DNA from: Peribacillus frigoritolerans | GTDB taxonomy: Bacteria > Bacillota > Bacilli > Bacillales > DSM-1321 | DNA length: 64,000 bases | Assembly: GCF_001636405.1 (NCBI RefSeq) | Contig: NZ_KV440950.1 | Coordinates: 3,514,778 to 3,578,777, forward strand | Direction of reading: 5' to 3' | Shown: positions 38,017 to 48,492 of the stretch, piece after piece | Layout: every line of letters starts with the position of its first letter | How positions within the stretch are numbered: position 1 is the first letter of the stretch | The notes under the pieces: model-generated | Told to the model about the DNA's origin: nothing | What the model saw: only the letters and a program-made list of their open reading frames with translations | The model's database searches: none | Program-made: the position numbers and the translations under genes

Positions 38017-38688
38017 TTATCTATTGAATGTGCCTTCTATTGCGTGTCTATTTCTAAGTTCCAATAAACTCTCCAATTTTCTCTTCACTCTCTGCAACGC
38101 ATTATCTATAGACTTGGCGTGAGTATTTAATTTATCAGAGATTTCTATATAAGTGAGGTCCTCTAAGTAATAAGCCAAAACCTTCTTTTCTAATGGACTT
38201 AGAACCTCAGATAATTTTAATTCCAAGTCATCAGCAGATTCTTTATCTATCAAAATCGCAACGGGATCAGAAATAACGGTGTCTGTCATTACTTCCATAA
38301 GAGTATGATCCGGATTTTCTTCATATATAGGCATATCAAGCGAAATTGAAGAATTTAACGGAGTATGTTTTTGACGAGTAGCTGCCTTGATGGCTGTAAT
38401 AATCTGCCTCGTGATACATAGTTCTGCAAACGCTTTAAAATAAGATTGTTTCTCGCCATTAAAATCCCTGATGGCTTTGAACAATCCTATCATCCCCTCT
38501 TGGATAATATCTTCTCTATCTGCCCCAATTAAGAAGTATCTGTTAGCCTTAATCTTTACAAAAGATTGATATTTTTTCATCAGTACTTCTAGTGCCTCCA
38601 TATTTCCTTGCCGGACCTTTTCTATTAATACTCCATCTTCAAAATTAGCACATAGGAATGACGGTTTTTCTTCGATAGCTATACCCAT
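38017..38688 (-). CDS. SigH-like RNA polymerase sigma factor
   Basis: Sigma-70 family protein of 223 residues similar to sporulation sigma-H. Region 2 contains YFLIGADREDIIQEGMIGL and AELCITRQIITAIK, almost identical to the SigH consensus. Region 4 contains LSPLEKKVLAYYL and HAKSIDNALQRVKRKLE. The start at 38688 follows GGAGGG by 6 bases. The location, beside pseudogenes rather than the usual gene set of the ribosomal region, and the divergent linker suggest a second SigH-like paralogue. Whether it drives stationary-phase genes here is unknown. Confidence 0.85.
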   Translation of the reverse strand: MGIAIEEKPSFLCANFEDGVLIEKVRQGNMEALEVLMKKYQSFVKIKANRYFLIGADREDIIQEGMIGLFKAIRDFNGEKQSYFKAFAELCITRQIITAIKAATRQKHTPLNSSISLDMPIYEENPDHTLMEVMTDTVISDPVAILIDKESADDLELKLSEVLSPLEKKVLAYYLEDLTYIEISDKLNTHAKSIDNALQRVKRKLESLLELRNRHAIEGTFNR

Positions 38689-38745
38689 AAAAATCCCTCC
38701 ACCGGCTGCATTCAATTGAGCCTTGTTTTTTAAACGGACGCCCAT

Positions 38746-39529
38746 TTTATATGCGGTAAATTACCATATTATTTAATATTAACCTATAACAACCACCGAT
38801 GATATTAGATTATTTCGACAATTAAATACATTCCTTTACACCTTTTTTAGTTAGAAGGATCCGTTTACACCCTCTTTTTAGGCTGTTTTCCAAAACATTG
38901 TTGCCCTTAGGATAAAAAATTAAAAACTTAAATTTTATGGTAAAATACAAGGTGGTTCTTATTCAATAAACGTGCAGTTTAATGGAGTTGCATTTTAAAC
39001 GTTTGTACTAGGAGTTGTTTCCTATTATACCATTTATAAACAATGAAGGATGAGGGATTTCATTCTTTTTTCAACTCTATTTTACTACTTCCTATTGCAC
39101 TAACCTCCCTCTATAAACTTTGATGTATCAACGGTTTGCACCACTCTGTATATTAGGGAATTTATTTTTTAAATTTTCATGGGAGTCATTAAGAAAAGCG
39201 ATTCTTATTAAAGAAACGCGCTCTTTTATTGAATATCACTATTTATCTTTTAATTATCTAATAAAAAGTACCTATGTAATAAAATGGAATTCAGTTGTTT
39301 GACTAAATATCACTAGGTAAGGTAGCCGAATTGTTGATAGTTTATCATACTTTAAGTTGATGGACTTATCAGCTTTACATATTTTCTTTTCGATATTTTT
39401 CAATTAAACTTTTAATTGCTTTCCAATTTTTCTTCTTCTTTGATTGACTATTTTTTCACGCTGACTTTCAGCTTCAACCCAATCTATGCAGCATTAATAT
39501 CTGCATAGAGTATCTTTTTTTATTAAGCC
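38746..39529. other. 784-bp gene-free stretch
   Basis: AT-rich. Contains a hairpin CTATGCAG / CTGCATAG near 39485-39508 just downstream of the TPR regulator that may end its transcript. No coding content recognised; short frames here lack ribosome sites. Confidence 0.45.
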
Positions 39530-40777
39530 TCATTCATGATCATAGTAGCTCTTTCTGCCTTGTATGTAAGAATTGGCAAGGTCCAATGCTTTTTGGACGG
39601 CACCAATTCGGTTATAGAAGTGGAAGAGTTTTTTTTCGTAGTGTTCAATTAACATGGTGAAGCCCATATTTTTAAAAAAAGGAAGGGCTGTAGTCTCAAT
39701 AAAATGATAGTAATCGTCTTCTTCATGATTAAGCTGATAAAGGTGTAATTCAAAAAATATCCAGTTATACGATTTTGTCGATTTTGCTATTCTAAGGCCT
39801 TTATGTGCTAACTCCAATAAAATCTCGTTTGAAAATAGTTTTCCTTTATAACAAGTATTAATATAACCATCTAATGCAGTTAAATAATGAGGAACCTTTT
39901 CATCCATTAGTTTCATGGCTTCTTTGTATAGTTCGGATGCTTCTTTGTATTTTTTTCTTCTGTAAAGTTCAAATGCAAGATTATTAAGGAGCTTTGATTT
40001 ACGATCTATTTCATTAATGGTATCACAGGTACGTATTAATTGTTCGTAACGTTCTTTCGTCTCTTCAAAATCATGAAGCTCCTTTGCATTTAATTGTAAT
40101 AACATGATCGTCTCTGTATCAATTATTCGAATGACATTTAACGTTTTTTGAAAATAGTCAAGAACTTTCTCTGCATAATAATACGATATTATATTAAAAT
40201 GAATAAGGTGATAGGCTAGTGCCAAATGGTAATAATATTCAAATTGATTATATTGATTTTGATCAATCGATGTTAAAATTTGAATACAATCTCGATACTG
40301 TCCGTTGTGAAAGTAATACATACCTAGAACATGTTTTAACATATTGCGGTCTTGCGGAGAAAAAGATGATTCATTTTTTTGCAGGTTTTGAATAATTAAT
40401 AATGCTGTTTCTAATTGATAATTAGATAAATAATACCTTGCAGAAAGTAATTGATAGAAAACTTGGAAATCTGGCAATTGAATCAGTGTTTCTTTTTCAA
40501 TTTCTTTTTTTAAAATTTCTGATTCTTTGCTTTGTTGCATAACGAACGTGTTGTGCCATAACTTTAGTTTCTGTTGAAGATTATGATACCGCACAAATTC
40601 ATCATCAAGACAGATATTCAATCTTTGGGATAATAAGTGGGTTATTTCCCCTGAGTATTCTGTTATCTCTCGTTCTATCTTACTAAGATGTGTAGCAGAA
40701 CAAATTCCTTCACAAAGCTGCCCCTGAGTCAACCCCGCTTTTTCACGATAAAACTTGATAAGTTTCCCCTCAATCAT
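39530..40777 (-). CDS. HTH-TPR transcriptional regulator (RRNPP-like)
   Basis: 415 residues: N-terminal xre-type HTH (about 5-60, REKAGLTQGQLCEGICSATH then LSKIERE) followed by about eight TPR-like helical repeats (for example LNNLAFELYRRKKYKEASEL). This is the architecture of PlcR/NprR-type peptide-sensing regulators and related helical-repeat regulators. The start follows AGAGGTG. No secreted peptide gene was found immediately downstream, where NprR-type systems carry theirs. It lies directly after an extracellular protease gene, a common target of such regulators. Confidence 0.82.
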   Translation of the reverse strand: MIEGKLIKFYREKAGLTQGQLCEGICSATHLSKIEREITEYSGEITHLLSQRLNICLDDEFVRYHNLQQKLKLWHNTFVMQQSKESEILKKEIEKETLIQLPDFQVFYQLLSARYYLSNYQLETALLIIQNLQKNESSFSPQDRNMLKHVLGMYYFHNGQYRDCIQILTSIDQNQYNQFEYYYHLALAYHLIHFNIISYYYAEKVLDYFQKTLNVIRIIDTETIMLLQLNAKELHDFEETKERYEQLIRTCDTINEIDRKSKLLNNLAFELYRRKKYKEASELYKEAMKLMDEKVPHYLTALDGYINTCYKGKLFSNEILLELAHKGLRIAKSTKSYNWIFFELHLYQLNHEEDDYYHFIETTALPFFKNMGFTMLIEHYEKKLFHFYNRIGAVQKALDLANSYIQGRKSYYDHE

Positions 40778-41020
40778 AGCTTCACCTCTAGGTTGTAATT
40801 TTATCTAGTATATATAGAAAAAAATAAATATATAATCTATATATTCTAGTAAAATTAAGAAAAGCGCAAGACTACTTTAATACCATCCCTCTATTATTAG
40901 CTTTTTCAATACTCACTCTTGTTTCCCTTTTTTACGAATTCCCAATCTACCTCAATATTTTATTCTGAAGAAATTCCAAATAACGCAACCTTATTGGAAT
41001 ACTCTCTTTCTTTAAAAGTT

Positions 41021-41058
41021 AAAACACGATGAAGCTAAGCTTTCATCGTGTTTTTTTT
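41021..41058 (-). terminator. Terminator of the protease gene
   Basis: Stem AACACGATGAAAGC / GCTTCATCGTGTT with T-rich tail, located between the protease stop and the TPR regulator. Confidence 0.8.
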
Positions 41059-41062
41059 ATAT

Positions 41063-44000
41063 TTATGGCTGAATTCCCAACTCAACTAAAATTGATTCCA
41101 ATGTCTTACCTTTATACTTCTTCTTTGGTTTTGGAGCATTATTAACATGCTCATTTTGCTTGAGATAGTTTGTTTGAACATATTTCATATCTTTAGCATC
41201 AACTATTCCATCAAAGGTGATATCCGCTGCACGCTTCTTTGTTTTCCATGCATTTTGAATTTCAATCGCATCTAGAACATCAATGACATGGTCTTGGTTT
41301 ACATCACCTGCTGTAATATCAAGGGCAGGTATCCAGCGATTTTGACCGTATAACTCACCATTGTGCTCAAAACCAATACCAGAATTCAGTTTTTCTTTCG
41401 TGACAAAGTGGCCTGGCGCTTTCATTTCAATCGTGAAGGCATTTGTGCTTAACGGCAGCTTGTTGAATACATATTGTCCATCATCTTCTACCGTTGATGT
41501 CGCATCGAACTCATTTCCTTCTGAATCAAAGATTTTCACTGTACCGCCAACCTTGCTCCAATCCCTTTTCTCTGTAACAGTACCATCTTCATTTTTAAAT
41601 CCTTGCGGAGAGACATAACCTCTGGCCATTGAGAATCGCGGATTAACCTTCCAAATATAACCAGCCTCTAACACACTGCTTGTCTGGTTATTAGCATTCA
41701 TTACGCTCACAGTCGGATTAATCGCTGCTCCAAGGGTATATTGATCATCCTGAACCTTTAACGTAACCTCAACGACTTTTGCATGGTCTAATGCTTTACT
41801 CTCTTCATTAAATTGGACAGTAACGACCTTGTCTTTAATCGTTAAAGAGGCTTTGTCCGAGAATTCGCTGTGAAGCTTGGCATCAACTAACTCTACGCTA
41901 TCTAAACCTCTGTCATAGCCTCCGTCACCATTAAAGTTCCATTCCGCCTTTGACACTGCGTTTAGGTTATCTAATGAAAGTGTTGCTTTTACCGTATCGC
42001 CTGTTTTCACCTCATACTTTTCGCCAATAGCATATGCAACAGGTGTACCTTCTTTTACAAAGTAATATTGCTTTGTAGCAGGTTTGTTTCCTGCCATATC
42101 ATATCCATTCATGCGAAATTGAAGTGCTGGGATGGATTCATCCAGGGCGATTTCTTCGACAAACTTTCCTTCTTTATCCATTGGAATTGGCGAAGAAGGG
42201 AAACCACCTTGACCCCAGTAATACACCATCGAGTTCGATGATTGATCGATATTTACGCCCAATTTCTTTAGTTCGTCAATGGTTGGATCTGTGATTTGAA
42301 TGTCGAATGGATATGTTTCTTGACCAGACTTATATTCAATAAATGGAGACTTTCCATCAAGTGAACTTTTGAAGCTCGGTGCATCGAGATCGATGAGCAA
42401 ATGCTGCGTTTCAGTTGTAATCTTCCCGGAAGTACCTGTACCAATGAATTTCAATTTGTAATGTCCAGGTTTTTTTACATAACTTGCTTCTTCCGAAATG
42501 GGCTGTTTTGAGTCTCCTGTAAACTCATAATAAGCTCCATTAAATGCATATAATCCATAATCTACATTGTCATAAGCGTAATCTAAATTTATTGTTCCGA
42601 CCAACCCGAGGTCCTTTCCTGTTTTGCCATCTTGAAGAACGACATCCATTTTTTCCATTGGTGCACGAAGGTTAAAATCAGCAACTACAAATGGAGTACG
42701 CATAGGATCCCATGCCACTTGGTTTAAATGACCTGGGGAAAAGGCAGGATTTAGTAGCCCGACCTTATTAAACCCATCTTCCATTGTACGGAAGCTGAAA
42801 GGAATCCGATACTGCTCTGATGAAATCGCATTGTTTGTTAATGTAATATATCCTTCGTAAATTCCATCCTTTGCTTTCTTAGGAATAAGCAAACGTGGTG
42901 TTACTTTTTTGAAGTCTTCACTTTTTACAGAGATTTTGCTTGGAATATCCAGCTCCACTCCATTTTCCTTCAAGCTGTTTGAACCATTCGATTCAGTTAC
43001 AGATACACTGAAAGTTTTGTTTACTTTATCATGGTTTTCAATAGTGATTGATTTTTTCAGATTTAGTTTTTTATCTGCATAGTGAACATCAAAGCTGAGT
43101 CCGCCCGTCAATTCTTTTACCTTGATTAATTCCTCAGCACCTGGAACAAATGTTTTATCGTTAATTTTGAAGCTGGTTCCACTATACACAGCTTGGTATG
43201 GGTCAACTCTTCCTGCTCCAACTTCAAATACACTATAGTCTCCGTTGAGAGGATCTGCCGTATTCATTAGAACGGCTTTAATATCTTCCGGCTCTAATTG
43301 CGGATTCGCTTGAAGCATGAGTGCTGCAATCCCCGCTGTATGAGGAGTAGCCATAGATGTACCAGAATATCTTGAATATGCATATTGATAGTTTTCTTGA
43401 TGTTCAGCGTCCACTATATAAGAAGGGACTGTTGAAAGAACACTTACTCCCGGTGCCGTCACTTCTGGCTTCATATCGTATGTTTCTCTTGCCGGGCCTC
43501 TTGAGCTAAAGTCCGCTAAGTGGTCACCTTCTGTCTGTTTATCCGCGTATTTGGAGAAAGTAAAATTCGCTTCACCTGCTTGAATCTGTGCATTAATGCT
43601 TTCTCCCGCTTCTTTTGTTAAAGAAAATGCAGGCACAAAGTCAACGGACTCTCCAAGATTGGCATTAATTTGCCCTTCCACATTGTTATAAAGAAGAACG
43701 GCGGCTGCTCCATTTTGTTTTGCATTGCTGACCTTTTCCGCTAAGGCGAATTCTCCGCGTTCCACAAGTGCAATTTTCCCTTTTACATCCTTGCCGGAAT
43801 AATCAGAGCCATTTCCTAAACCGACATTCACTACCTCATAGGATTTCCCTTCCCATTCCTTTAAATGGTCTGAATAGTGGCGTCCCAAACTAACAAGTTC
43901 GATCGAATCTTTATTTCCGATTTTCCCATTGAAAGTAGAAACCGCCATCGGCACATCACTCGCCCCGACTGTCAAAGCAAGTGCTGCTGAGCCAGGTGAA

Positions 44001-45145
44001 CCTAATGTATAATCATCTGATCCTGCATTTCCAGCTGCTACAACTGCTGTTACATCATTAAGGACAGCATAGTTAATGGCAGTACTGGTTGGATCATAAG
44101 GATCATTGATGTCCGATCCGAGGGAAAGGTTGATAACATCCATGCCATCGTTTACAGCTTTTTCTATACCTTCAATGACCCCTTCAGATGATCCTGATCC
44201 ATATGGTCCAAGAACACGATACGCATATAAATCCACATCAGGAGCCACACCTTTCACAGAAACCTCTGCATTCGTTCCTTGTCCAGCAATGGTACCTGCA
44301 ACATGTGTTCCATGGGAAGTATAATAGGAAGAACCGGACCAGCTAAATTCTGGTTGCCCCGACGCTTGCCAATCCTTGTACGTTGCCTCCATTGGATCAT
44401 TATCTTGATCAACTAAATCGTAACCGCCCTTATAGGCATCTTTCAAATCAGGGTGGTTGTAATCAATCCCTGTATCAAGAACCCCAACTTTGATTCCTTT
44501 TCCTGTAATACCTTCATTATGCAGCTGGTCAATTTTTAAATATGGAATACTTTCAACGGATGTACCAGGTGCTGATTTCTCTCCCATGGCGATCGGATCG
44601 ACCTTAAATTCTACATTTTTATATACTGCTTTTACGACTTTGGATTGCAAGAGCTGCTCTACCTGATTAGCTGGCAGCTTCATAGCTACCCCGTTATAAA
44701 CGGTCTTAAAGGTAGAAGTGATTTTATGACCTGTTTTCTTGCTTCTAAGATTAGTAGATGGAAGAATCGATTGAATGTCTTTATTAAACTGAGCATGTTC
44801 CTTTTCTACTTGATCATCCGCTTGTTTTTTTGAAAGCTTCTTTCCTTTTACATTCGCATCCAAGACTGCAACTTTTCCCGGCTTTGATTTGAACTGGACG
44901 ATGACCGAGATTTCTTTATCCTTTTTTAACTCTTCCATTTTAAATCCTTGCAATCCGACATTATCTGTCATTTCAAGTTTATTTAACGCTTTTCGTTGTT
45001 CACTTGTCAACGAAGCCAAGACGTCTTCTGCCTTTATGTTCGCTGCATTTGCATAAGGAATGAAAGGCGTGTTTGCTGATGATAGCAGCAGGCCAGCTGA
45101 CAGCGTAATCGCTGCTGTACGTTTAATGAATGAATGAATTTTCAT
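41063..45145 (-). CDS. Vpr-like S8 serine protease with dockerin-like C-terminus
   Basis: Secreted subtilase of 1360 residues. Order: Sec signal peptide (1-34), I9 propeptide (about 75-185), subtilase domain with Asp in VLDTGIDYNHPD (near 224), His in SHGTHVAGTIAG (near 280) and Ser in SGTSMATPHTAG (near 595). A PA insert (about 400-540) lies between His and Ser, then Fn3/Ig-like modules, a CarboxypepD-reg-like domain (about 1190-1260), and two calcium-loop repeats (DVNQDHVIDVLDA, FDGIVDAKDM) of dockerin type at about 1284-1335. It is much longer than B. subtilis Vpr (about 800). The dockerin-like pair is probably a calcium-binding or cell-surface module. Confidence 0.9.
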   Translation of the reverse strand: MKIHSFIKRTAAITLSAGLLLSSANTPFIPYANAANIKAEDVLASLTSEQRKALNKLEMTDNVGLQGFKMEELKKDKEISVIVQFKSKPGKVAVLDANVKGKKLSKKQADDQVEKEHAQFNKDIQSILPSTNLRSKKTGHKITSTFKTVYNGVAMKLPANQVEQLLQSKVVKAVYKNVEFKVDPIAMGEKSAPGTSVESIPYLKIDQLHNEGITGKGIKVGVLDTGIDYNHPDLKDAYKGGYDLVDQDNDPMEATYKDWQASGQPEFSWSGSSYYTSHGTHVAGTIAGQGTNAEVSVKGVAPDVDLYAYRVLGPYGSGSSEGVIEGIEKAVNDGMDVINLSLGSDINDPYDPTSTAINYAVLNDVTAVVAAGNAGSDDYTLGSPGSAALALTVGASDVPMAVSTFNGKIGNKDSIELVSLGRHYSDHLKEWEGKSYEVVNVGLGNGSDYSGKDVKGKIALVERGEFALAEKVSNAKQNGAAAVLLYNNVEGQINANLGESVDFVPAFSLTKEAGESINAQIQAGEANFTFSKYADKQTEGDHLADFSSRGPARETYDMKPEVTAPGVSVLSTVPSYIVDAEHQENYQYAYSRYSGTSMATPHTAGIAALMLQANPQLEPEDIKAVLMNTADPLNGDYSVFEVGAGRVDPYQAVYSGTSFKINDKTFVPGAEELIKVKELTGGLSFDVHYADKKLNLKKSITIENHDKVNKTFSVSVTESNGSNSLKENGVELDIPSKISVKSEDFKKVTPRLLIPKKAKDGIYEGYITLTNNAISSEQYRIPFSFRTMEDGFNKVGLLNPAFSPGHLNQVAWDPMRTPFVVADFNLRAPMEKMDVVLQDGKTGKDLGLVGTINLDYAYDNVDYGLYAFNGAYYEFTGDSKQPISEEASYVKKPGHYKLKFIGTGTSGKITTETQHLLIDLDAPSFKSSLDGKSPFIEYKSGQETYPFDIQITDPTIDELKKLGVNIDQSSNSMVYYWGQGGFPSSPIPMDKEGKFVEEIALDESIPALQFRMNGYDMAGNKPATKQYYFVKEGTPVAYAIGEKYEVKTGDTVKATLSLDNLNAVSKAEWNFNGDGGYDRGLDSVELVDAKLHSEFSDKASLTIKDKVVTVQFNEESKALDHAKVVEVTLKVQDDQYTLGAAINPTVSVMNANNQTSSVLEAGYIWKVNPRFSMARGYVSPQGFKNEDGTVTEKRDWSKVGGTVKIFDSEGNEFDATSTVEDDGQYVFNKLPLSTNAFTIEMKAPGHFVTKEKLNSGIGFEHNGELYGQNRWIPALDITAGDVNQDHVIDVLDAIEIQNAWKTKKRAADITFDGIVDAKDMKYVQTNYLKQNEHVNNAPKPKKKYKGKTLESILVELGIQP

Positions 45146-45450
45146 ATCTTCCCTACTTTCTTAGTTAAATAGAATTCCCCGAAAAAATACCCCTTTCTAA
45201 AAATTTAAAATATTCATACAATAATATTAATTGCCTTTCTATCGGATTGCTATTGGGTTAATTTTACAGAACTTTCTACCTACTTTCTCTTTTATATGTT
45301 CTGAAAAATCATTATTTTTGCGAAAGTTAGTGAAAAAGACTTAAATTCATTTTTATAAATTGGGGTTTTCTTTAGTAAAATAAGAAAATATGAAATCCAT
45401 TGAAAGAGTTGAGGGGGGGGAAGATCTATACTAAGTTGCAGCAAAAAGGT
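45146..45450. other. Upstream region of the protease gene
   Basis: 305 bp, AT-rich, presumably holding the protease promoter; no clear operator recognised. Confidence 0.45.
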
Positions 45451-45815
45451 TTATTCACGAAAATATCCAATTAACTTCCAAGTGGTTATTCTATTATCTG
45501 GCCCAATTGTTGAACAAAGATCAAACAGCACTGTTGTACTAATAGAATAGGTTCGTTTCCCAAAGATTTTTTCGAACAGAATACACGCTTTTACCATCTC
45601 TGATGCCTTATTCTTTTCTAAATACCAGTAACGACCTGCCATTGAAGGATATTTTAATGCAAATTAGATGTCCCCGAACTTTTTACGGAGTTCTAACTCA
45701 TTAGGATAGGTTGAAATTAACCCTTTTAGTCTATCCCTTGCTTTCCCTAAATCATTTTTTTCTATGTCCTCTTCTATCTTCTTAATCGTTTTAACAGGTA
45801 CCTTTTCTATACAAA
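45451..45815 (-). pseudogene. DUF6584-type protein, broken by a stop and a lost start
   Basis: Minus-strand frame reads KIEEDIEKNDLGKARDRL and YPNELELRKKFGDI, then TAA at 45664, then FALKYPSMAGRYWYLEKNK. Relatives read straight through this point with Tyr. The putative start is ATA behind a perfect AAGGAGG, suggesting that an ATG was lost. The C-terminus also ends early. The remaining 63-codon frame after the stop is unlikely to be translated. Confidence 0.7.
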
Positions 45816-45887
45816 CACCTCCTTATCTTTTTTCTATATAGTATTTATTTCTAGGTAGTTCAAAATAGTTCTTTTTTCAACTAACCC

Positions 45888-45944
45888 GCCCCGTTAGTAG
45901 CATAAGAAAAAGCTGCCTTAAAGACAGCTCTGATCTTCAGCTAA
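45888..45944 (+). repeat. Repeat copy 1 (mobile-element end)
   Basis: CCCCGTTAGTAGCATAAGAA then AAAGCTGCCTTAAAGACAGC then TCTGATCTTCAGCTAA; contains the hairpin AGCTG / CAGCT. Nearly identical to 51064-51118 and begins like the last 15 bases of the window. Confidence 0.7.
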
Positions 45945-46029
45945 ATCAGCTAATAGGATGTCAATTTCTTTCTCTAAAATTTTCATTCCCCTTATGATAT
46001 ACTATTTTTGGCCATGACAAATAACCCTC

Positions 46030-46370
46030 CAAACCCCTTTTGGAAGGATGTTTCTCTGTTTCTCAAAACCGTTAATCAGGCTAAATCTAGGTACATTTCT
46101 TTTCTCTTTAATAGAAGAGCGTAAATCCTATGAAGCAACTTATTCATACAGGCAACGATTGACACTTTGACAGGTTTTCCTTCTGATTTTTTAATTTTTT
46201 AAGCTTTTTGTTCCTTGAACTTCTTAAGCCACATAGTACGGCAAGATACAGAGAATGACGTAATCTGATCGAACCCCTTTTTGTAATATGATTAATGGTT
46301 GGCGTAAACTTAACTGATGAGTGAACACTTGGATCTACTCCAGCGAAGACAACTTTCCATATAAAATTCC
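46030..46370 (-). mobile_element. IS110-family transposase remnant
   Basis: The minus strand reads VVFAGVDPSVHSS then TINHITKRGSIRLRHSLYLA with frameshifts, the C-terminal transposase_20 signature of IS110 (ITKRGSxxLR). No N-terminal DEDD domain remains. It overlaps nothing functional. A poorly conserved continuation runs to about 46030. Confidence 0.7.
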
Positions 46371-46492
46371 TCCTTTATTTACACACGAAGCTTAAATTAT
46401 GGAACTAGTTTCAACGTTTTATTCTTATATAAATAACGTAATAAAGATTATTTTGGCTATACCTCCTCCAAAGAAACCTCTCGGGTAATAAA

Positions 46493-46557
46493 AAACCTAA
46501 ATTACAGCCAACGTAAGAGCACATAACTTCCCCTAGTCTTTCTGTAATTTAGGTTTT
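46493..46557 (-). terminator. Terminator of the alpha/beta hydrolase gene
   Basis: 15-bp stem AAACCTAAATTACAG / CTGTAATTTAGGTTT with a long loop and T6 on the minus strand, 58 bp after the stop. Confidence 0.6.
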
Positions 46558-46614
46558 GCCTGCTTAGCCAGTAACAACCCTAATTGGATATTTAATATTA
46601 TTACTTTGCATCAA

Positions 46615-47475
46615 CTATTTTAAACGTTCTCCTAAAAATTGTTTAATCAGATTAGCACTAGTTTCTAATTCTTCCTCTAAAGGAAAATGCCCCGTATTTA
46701 ATAAATGTACCTCGCAATCTTTTAGATCTCTTTGGAAAGCCAAGGCTCCTTCTGGCCCAAAGAAAAGATCATTTTTCCCCCACGCTACTAATGCTGGAGG
46801 TTGATATGTTCTAAAGTATTCCTGCCAGCTAGGATACTGTTTAACGTTGTTTCGATAATCATAAAAAAGTGCAAGTTGTATTTCTTTATTGCCTGGACGA
46901 TCCAATACGAATTGATCCATATTCCACGCATCGGGACTTATTCGATCAGGGTTGCGAGTCCCATCTATATATTGATATTTTGTAAAGTCCTCTGATAAAA
47001 GAGCTTTTAAATTATTCTTATTTTCCTCAGTAGGATTTTCCCAATAAGTACGTATAGGATCCCAAGCAGATTGTAATCCTTCCTCATAAGCATTTCCATT
47101 TTGAGTGATAATGGCTTGAATTCGTTCAGGATGTTTCGTTGCTATTCTGAATCCTACTGGCGCTCCGTAATCGTGAACATAGATACTAAATTTCTCTAAT
47201 TTTAATTTTTCTACAAAATCATTTATTACATGGGCTAAGTTATCAAAAGTATATTCAAATTCATCCATTCCAGGTTGATCACTATTTCCGAAACCTGGGT
47301 AATCTGGCGCGATAATATGATATTCATCCATCAATTTAGTTATCAAATTTCGATACATATGAGAAGAAGACGGAAAACCATGAAGCAATAAAATTGTAGG
47401 ATTACTTGTATTACCAGCTTCTCGATAAAAGATATTAATGTTATTAATATTTACTGTTTTGTATTGTACTAACAT
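46615..47475 (-). CDS. Alpha/beta hydrolase, epoxide hydrolase / dehalogenase-like
   Basis: 286-residue hydrolase. Oxyanion HGFPSSSHMYR near residue 32, nucleophile elbow YVHDYGAPVG with Asp near 101 instead of Ser (as in epoxide hydrolases and haloalkane dehalogenases), and C-terminal His in NTGHFPLEEE. The Asp nucleophile points to C-X or epoxide cleavage, not ester hydrolysis. The halide-binding Trp cannot be assigned with confidence. The start follows TGAGGTG. Monocistronic, ended by its own terminator. Confidence 0.85.
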   Translation of the reverse strand: MLVQYKTVNINNINIFYREAGNTSNPTILLLHGFPSSSHMYRNLITKLMDEYHIIAPDYPGFGNSDQPGMDEFEYTFDNLAHVINDFVEKLKLEKFSIYVHDYGAPVGFRIATKHPERIQAIITQNGNAYEEGLQSAWDPIRTYWENPTEENKNNLKALLSEDFTKYQYIDGTRNPDRISPDAWNMDQFVLDRPGNKEIQLALFYDYRNNVKQYPSWQEYFRTYQPPALVAWGKNDLFFGPEGALAFQRDLKDCEVHLLNTGHFPLEEELETSANLIKQFLGERLK

Positions 47476-47863
47476 ATTTTCACCTCAGATTAGTTGATTG
47501 TTTTTAATGTACCTTTTAAATATTTAACAAACACTAACAACTTCTTTTACTATTAACAAATCATAATGAGAATCCTTCATTAGAACCTGTCACAGATTTA
47601 ATAGCAGTATCTGCACCAAGTTATTCATTAATTCCATAATTGTTTTATGTAATAGCTTCTGAGTTTATTGATTGCATAAGAGGTAACAATTATTTTGTAT
47701 ATTTATTATTTCTAGTTCCATACCAATAAGCCTAAGGTATAGCAACCAATGTTTTAATGTTGTCACTTTTACCCCTTATCTTTTCTGCCTTTGTTACAAT
47801 ATCGTGTTCAATTTAATTATCGTAATACCAATTTGAATTGACATCTTTATATATATAAAGGAT
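47476..47863. other. 388-bp gene-free stretch
   Basis: Only fragmentary frames; no family recognised. May be decayed coding DNA given the neighbourhood. Confidence 0.4.
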
Positions 47864-48199
47864 TTACCGAGTAAACATCTCGTAAATCTGTTCTAGTTTT
47901 TCCTTTAAATGATCAAAGCGAACAAACCGATCCTCCCGTAAATATTCCTTTTGATCTATCATCAAAAGCATAATTGGAGCTGTTAAAATTAAAAATTTCC
48001 CTGCTACCTCTTCTACCTTACTAGCATCAATGTGCCCCAGGTGGATAAGTGGGTAATGGTCCAGCAGTTCCCTTAGCTTAGGTAATATAGCGTGACAAGT
48101 ACTACACTCTGGTGTAGATACGTACAAGAAGCTCAATTCATGATTTTCAAGAAACTCTTCTACCATCTTAAGCGTAGTTAGCTCATTTACCTTTTTCAT
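47864..48199 (-). CDS. Thioredoxin-family protein (YdbP/YtpP-like)
   Basis: 111 residues with thioredoxin fold: VSTPECSTCHAIL carries the redox CxxC, and the cis-Pro is in ILTAPIMLLM. The TPECSTC variant in place of WCGPC is common in the small Bacillus YtpP/YdbP group. No signal peptide, so cytoplasmic. The start follows AAAGGAG. Confidence 0.85.
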   Translation of the reverse strand: MKKVNELTTLKMVEEFLENHELSFLYVSTPECSTCHAILPKLRELLDHYPLIHLGHIDASKVEEVAGKFLILTAPIMLLMIDQKEYLREDRFVRFDHLKEKLEQIYEMFTR

Positions 48200-48239
48200 A
48201 TTGATTCTCCTTTAAAGGTTCTCTGAATCACCATATTCC

Positions 48240-48485
48240 CTTTTAGGTTCTGACGCCATCAATTTCAAGCGGATTCAGCGGACCTGAATCTTTGCTGCCG
48301 TCAGACAACGCGTTAGAGCTACTGGAAAAGTAGTACCATCGCTTCGTGCTCCTTTTACTGTTTGTCCCGGCCTATGTTTCAGCAAAATTGTTTACTCTAA
48401 TTTTTCAATTCCTGTATCGATGATAAGCCTACCAGTTTTGTCTTCAACATTCGTTTTAGCACCAGCCTAATTCGCAACCTTCATC
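48240..48485 (-). pseudogene. Decayed coding fragment, family not recognised
   Basis: Minus-strand readings TNVEDKTGRLIIDTGIEKLE and RPGQTVKGARSDGTTFPVAL look coding and are separated by frameshifts and stops. They have no start. I cannot name the family. It sits between the thioredoxin and OsmC genes. Confidence 0.4.
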
Positions 48486-48492
48486 ATATTGA

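Noticed and set aside
39120..39302. 60-codon plus-strand frame
   Set aside because: No ribosome site, AT-rich, no recognisable domain.
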